Positions 61,505 through 64,000 of a DNA stretch of 64,000 bases are shown here, piece by piece; position 1 is the stretch's first letter, and each line of letters opens with the position of its first letter. A program made the position numbers and the translations under genes. The stretch is taken from contig NW_019774136.1 in the NCBI RefSeq assembly GCF_001039355.2, positions 123,194 to 187,193 of the forward strand. Direction: 5' to 3'. This DNA comes from Lingula anatina (Eukaryota; Brachiopoda; Lingulata; Lingulida; Lingulidae). The notes beneath the pieces were generated by a model. It saw nothing but the letters and a program-made list of their open reading frames with translations. It had not been told where the DNA came from and searched no databases.

Positions 61505-62089
61505 AAATCGTGCCAACTGCATTCATGCCAAGAGAATGACCCGGGATGTTTGTTACCCCTGACCGGCTTCGTCAACATGCAGTTCATTCTGACTCTGAAA
61601 CTTACCCAAGTACAAAGCTGGCAAGACTGGATCATCTTGTTCAAAGAATGCGTCTCGGACAGTTTGTTCACTATCCAGTCCTCGCTCCATATCGACCCCT
61701 TACGGGAAGGAATATATGGTGTTTCCTTACAAACAGGATGCGGCACCCCGTCGTTCCATGGAGAATACACCCTTGTTCGTGTACCAGTTAAACTGGCGAA
61801 ATCGGTCCCCCGCATCCCTGACGGCCTGCGTTGGTTCGAACGATTTGAAGATCGAGTTGCAGCTTATATTCAAGACATAGGCAGCCAGCTGTCCATTGGC
61901 AACATACCTTTTAATGCAAGCGTCGTGTTTAATCGCACATCCGGGAACGTCTCTGACGCAGCATTGCCGGCTACTTCTACATCTGGACACGGCACGTTTG
62001 TTTTTAGCAAGGGATGCGTCCTTCAAGTGCCTTTGGTACTTAATTTGCTTGTAGTATTGGCGTGTTTGTTTCCTAAACTCATTCCCTAA
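61505..62089 (+). pseudogene. Orphan exon 3 of a somatomedin-B-like gene (copy C)
   Basis: A complete third exon with acceptor (TTTTGTTTTTAG) runs KSCQLHSCQENDPGC to the hydrophobic C-terminal tail (LNLLVVLACLFPKLIP) and a stop, 194 residues, with no lesion. Exons 1 and 2 are absent between the N at 60,630 and this exon, so in this assembly it has no start. It may be part of an intact gene whose 5' exons fell into the collapsed join, and the pseudogene label is provisional. The two Cys before the tail present in gene A are partly lost (FSKGC). The AATAAA of the other copies is AATGAA here. Confidence 0.75.
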
Positions 62090-62580
62090 CTATACGCGCC
62101 AAGAGAAGCAGAGATCAGACGTAATTTGTACTGGTGTTTTTATTGCGAAGAAAATGACACAGGTTATCCAATGATTTGGAACAATGAACAGTACGATAAC
62201 CTGTGGAGAAAAGCAGACCAAAACCCGGATGTTTTGTGAAACAATGATGTTAAGTTTTTTTACCCTTTTTGATCCCAGACTTGTATTGTTGAGTTTAGAA
62301 GCATCATGGGGGGAGGAGGAAAGAAAAAAATTCCTAATGACGTCAAGCTATTTTTGACGTAGTGGACGTACTTATTTAATTGGGAATACCTGACCACACC
62401 CGCAATCCGGACTTAATATTAACGATTAAACACGATGTAATGGTATCATGTTTCAAAAATAAATTGGAAAGATCCGGTGCGAAATTAAAGCTATTGAGCA
62501 AAGAAAACGTCACAGTACCGAATCAAAAGCTTTTTCAAAGTCAAAAATTGTATAATAATTTAGACAACGTATATATATAA
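62090..62580. other. 3' flank of copy C
   Basis: Matches the 3' flank of gene A. No gene seen. Confidence 0.6.
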
Positions 62581-62647
62581 AATCAATCGATAAATAAATA
62601 AACAAGAGACATGCAATAACCCCTACTCCGAGTTTAGAGCTCCAAGT

Positions 62648-63017
62648 CAGTGTCCTTTGAGAGGGGAATGTTTGTCTAGCAGCATTGTGTACCAAGCAAC
62701 AGTTACTACTAAGAACAAATGCATGAAATATATGGGCCTTTGTGGTGGGCAATTTAAGTTGAGATATAATAATCACACTAAGTCATTTAGGGACAAAAAA
62801 ATATGCTGTAGAAACTGAGTTATCCAAATATATTTGGAAATTAAAAGAAAATAACAACCTGAATGACATTAGATGGGACATCATAAAGAAATCAGCGCCG
62901 CAAAGGAGAAATCAGCACCTATGCAACCTTTGCCTGGACGAAAAACTTTTAATAATGATAACACCAGATACTCTAAATAAAAGAACTGAAATATGTAATT
63001 ACCATGTGTCGGCATAA
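62648..63017 (+). pseudogene. Penelope-like GIY-YIG-type C-terminal domain, frameshifted
   Basis: One frame reads QCPLRGECLSSSIVYQATV, then KYMGLCGGQFKLRYNNHTKS. After a one-base shift in an A-run at 62,795-62,801 the next frame continues ELSKYIWKLKE, IRWDIIKKSAP, HLCNLCLDEK and LNKRTEIC to a TAA at 63,015. This order (CPL..VYQA, YxGLxGGxFKxRY, LSKxIWxLK, CNLCLxEK, LNKRxE) is that of the GIY-YIG-like endonuclease region of Penelope-like elements, as I recall the family. The enzyme nicks target DNA for retrotransposition. The shift makes it inactive. Confidence 0.78.
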
Positions 63018-63030
63018 GGTGACGTAACTA

Positions 63031-63065
63031 ACACGGCGTGCGACGTAAATGTCGTCACGCCGTGT
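63031..63065. other. Stem-loop, 14-bp stem with one bulge
   Basis: ACACGGCGTG and CGAC pair with GTCG and CACGCCGTGT around a GTAAAT loop, with a single T bulge. It lies between the Penelope-like frame and the hammerhead motif. Its role is unknown. Confidence 0.6.
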
Positions 63066-63098
63066 ACGTAAAACGGCTAATAATACCATTATCAAATA

Positions 63099-63157
63099 AA
63101 CCTCCTGACGATCGGGCATACCTTCTGGGGATGCCCGTGAAACTCGGAGTCGGGGTT
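63099..63157 (+). ncRNA. Hammerhead ribozyme motif of a Penelope-like element
   Basis: The conserved boxes occur in order: CTGACGA (63,105-63,111), GAAA (63,139-63,142) and GTC (63,149-63,151). Stem I pairs AACCTC (63,099-63,104) with GGGGTT (63,152-63,157), including one G-U. Stem II pairs CGGGCAT (63,113-63,119) with ATGCCCG (63,131-63,137). Stem III is minimal: ACT with AGT around a CGG loop. Self-cleavage would follow C63,151. The closing pair of stem II next to the core is U-U, which may lower activity. Hammerheads with very short stem III are known in Penelope-like elements. Activity itself is not shown. Confidence 0.72.
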
Positions 63158-63196
63158 ATTGCATGTCTCTTGTTTATTAATTTATTGATTGATTTT

Positions 63197-63250
63197 AATT
63201 GTGTACAAATGCTCCGGACTGTTGAGCACTCTGTTCCACACTCAAGCTTG

Positions 63251-63312
<62 letters not shown>

Positions 63313-63976
63313 GATGGATATTTTTACACTCAGTGGAACTTCTCATAATATATCCTTACTGATAATTTAATAAATTTGGCTAAAATTATTTTTATTTGTG
63401 TACAAATGAGAAGCGGAACTTCTGTCATGTAGGACTCTCTGTCACGTCCCACCGGCTCTCTGTCATACGGGCCCTCAGTTTTGTCACAAATTCGCTGGAA
63501 ACTTTTCATTTTGTTTGCAGCTGTTAAAATTTAAGTACTTAAGGTGTCCTGTATCAGGAGGGAGGTTTGTGAACGCAGATAAAATAAACAAATTGAATAC
63601 AAATTTGAACTACACAGCAAAGCTGGCAAATATACAGACATCAAAAAGGTAGAAACATCAACAAAATACACGTAAAAAATTACTTAAATATGAGGCGAAT
63701 GTCATCAAAATTGTGGAAAAAACTAGAAAACAATCGCTGTTAATGCAAACTGGTCATGCCATTTTGGGAAAGCAACCTTCAACTTTACCAAACAAAGCCA
63801 ATCAGGAAATTTTAAAGTAAAACAAAAATATGGTTTGGAAGTTATGGGGCGAACGACATGTGTTGGGCACCAACAGCGACGACAGACAAACCGATCAGAA
63901 TAAACCATCTACAGGCATTTCTGGTGTCTGCGTATAAAAACTATCAATTTAAAAACTCGAGCATTGGTAATCTGCA
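63197..63976. other. 3' flank of unit 3
   Basis: Contains the TA tract and sequence shared with 2.4-2.65 kb and 23.5-23.65 kb (GGGAAAG-AACCT..ACCAAACAAAGCC type). No gene seen. The window ends in poly-A. Confidence 0.55.
63252..63312. repeat. (TA)n microsatellite
   Basis: Perfect TA tract. Confidence 0.95.
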
Positions 63977-64000
63977 AAAAAAAAAAAAAAAAAAAAAAAA

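Larger units (their letters stand above)
62581..63196 (+). mobile_element. Penelope-like retroelement 3' fragment with inverted terminal repeats
   Basis: The fragment is bounded by an inverted repeat of about 55 bp: AACAAGAGACATGCAATAAC at the left (about 62,600), its reverse complement at the right (about 63,155-63,175). Between them lies the C-terminal part of a Penelope-like polyprotein followed by a hammerhead ribozyme fold. The right repeat overlaps the 3' half of the ribozyme and the left repeat holds an inverted half-copy of it. The reverse transcriptase part is missing, so the fragment is heavily 5'-truncated. Confidence 0.75.

Noticed and set aside
1-64000. CRISPR arrays, operons or bacterial defence systems
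   Set aside because: No spaced short direct repeats with unique spacers and no bacterial-type gene clusters. Introns and transposon types are animal.

Overview
The window is nuclear DNA from an animal. It is AT-rich, its genes have GT–AG introns, and it is crowded with Tc1/mariner, Harbinger-type, piggyBac-type, L1-like and Penelope-like elements plus long (TA)n tracts. The main gene family pairs a somatomedin-B-like domain with a receptor-type ectodomain, and this together with the transposon mix suggests a marine invertebrate. I cannot fix the phylum from sequence alone.

The layout is a tandem array of a large segmental duplication. Each unit carries (i) a decayed copy of the gene for the delta subunit of translation factor eIF2B (EIF2B4 family) on the minus strand and (ii) head-to-head with it, on the plus strand, a three-exon gene for a secreted or surface-anchored somatomedin-B-like glycoprotein. 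Unit 0 is only a 3' remnant (1-1347, followed by flank to about 4.9 kb). Unit 1 has EIF2B4 copy 1 (5.5-9.6 kb) and gene A (17,049-22,339). Unit 2 has EIF2B4 copy 2 (24.7-39.1 kb, inflated by transposons) and gene B (44,739-48,789). Unit 3 has EIF2B4 copy 3 (50.0-55.25 kb) and an orphan third exon (61,505-62,089).

Gene A is complete: the splice phases join exactly to give a 640-residue protein with a signal peptide, furin-like site, somatomedin-B-like module, Cys-rich ectodomain and hydrophobic C-terminal tail that resembles a GPI signal. Gene B has the same structure but a stop codon removes the tail, so it should be secreted (604 residues). The EIF2B4 copies keep their introns, so they are duplicated rather than retrocopied pseudogenes; every copy has disabling lesions.

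Because the units are paralogous, many insertions can be read against an empty site in another unit. Examples are the piggyBac-type element in intron 2 of gene A, Harbinger-type elements with CWG target duplications in and near EIF2B4 exons, a Tc1 element in unit 3 and an L1-like element in unit 1. At the right end, a Penelope-like fragment with a GIY-YIG-type C-terminus lies beside a sequence that folds as a hammerhead ribozyme.

Assembly caution: single Ns at 3190, 30050, 52594 and 60630 and a 408-base N run at 31422-31829 mark joins. The 1.7-kb near-identical pair at 1489-4891 is probably a false duplication.
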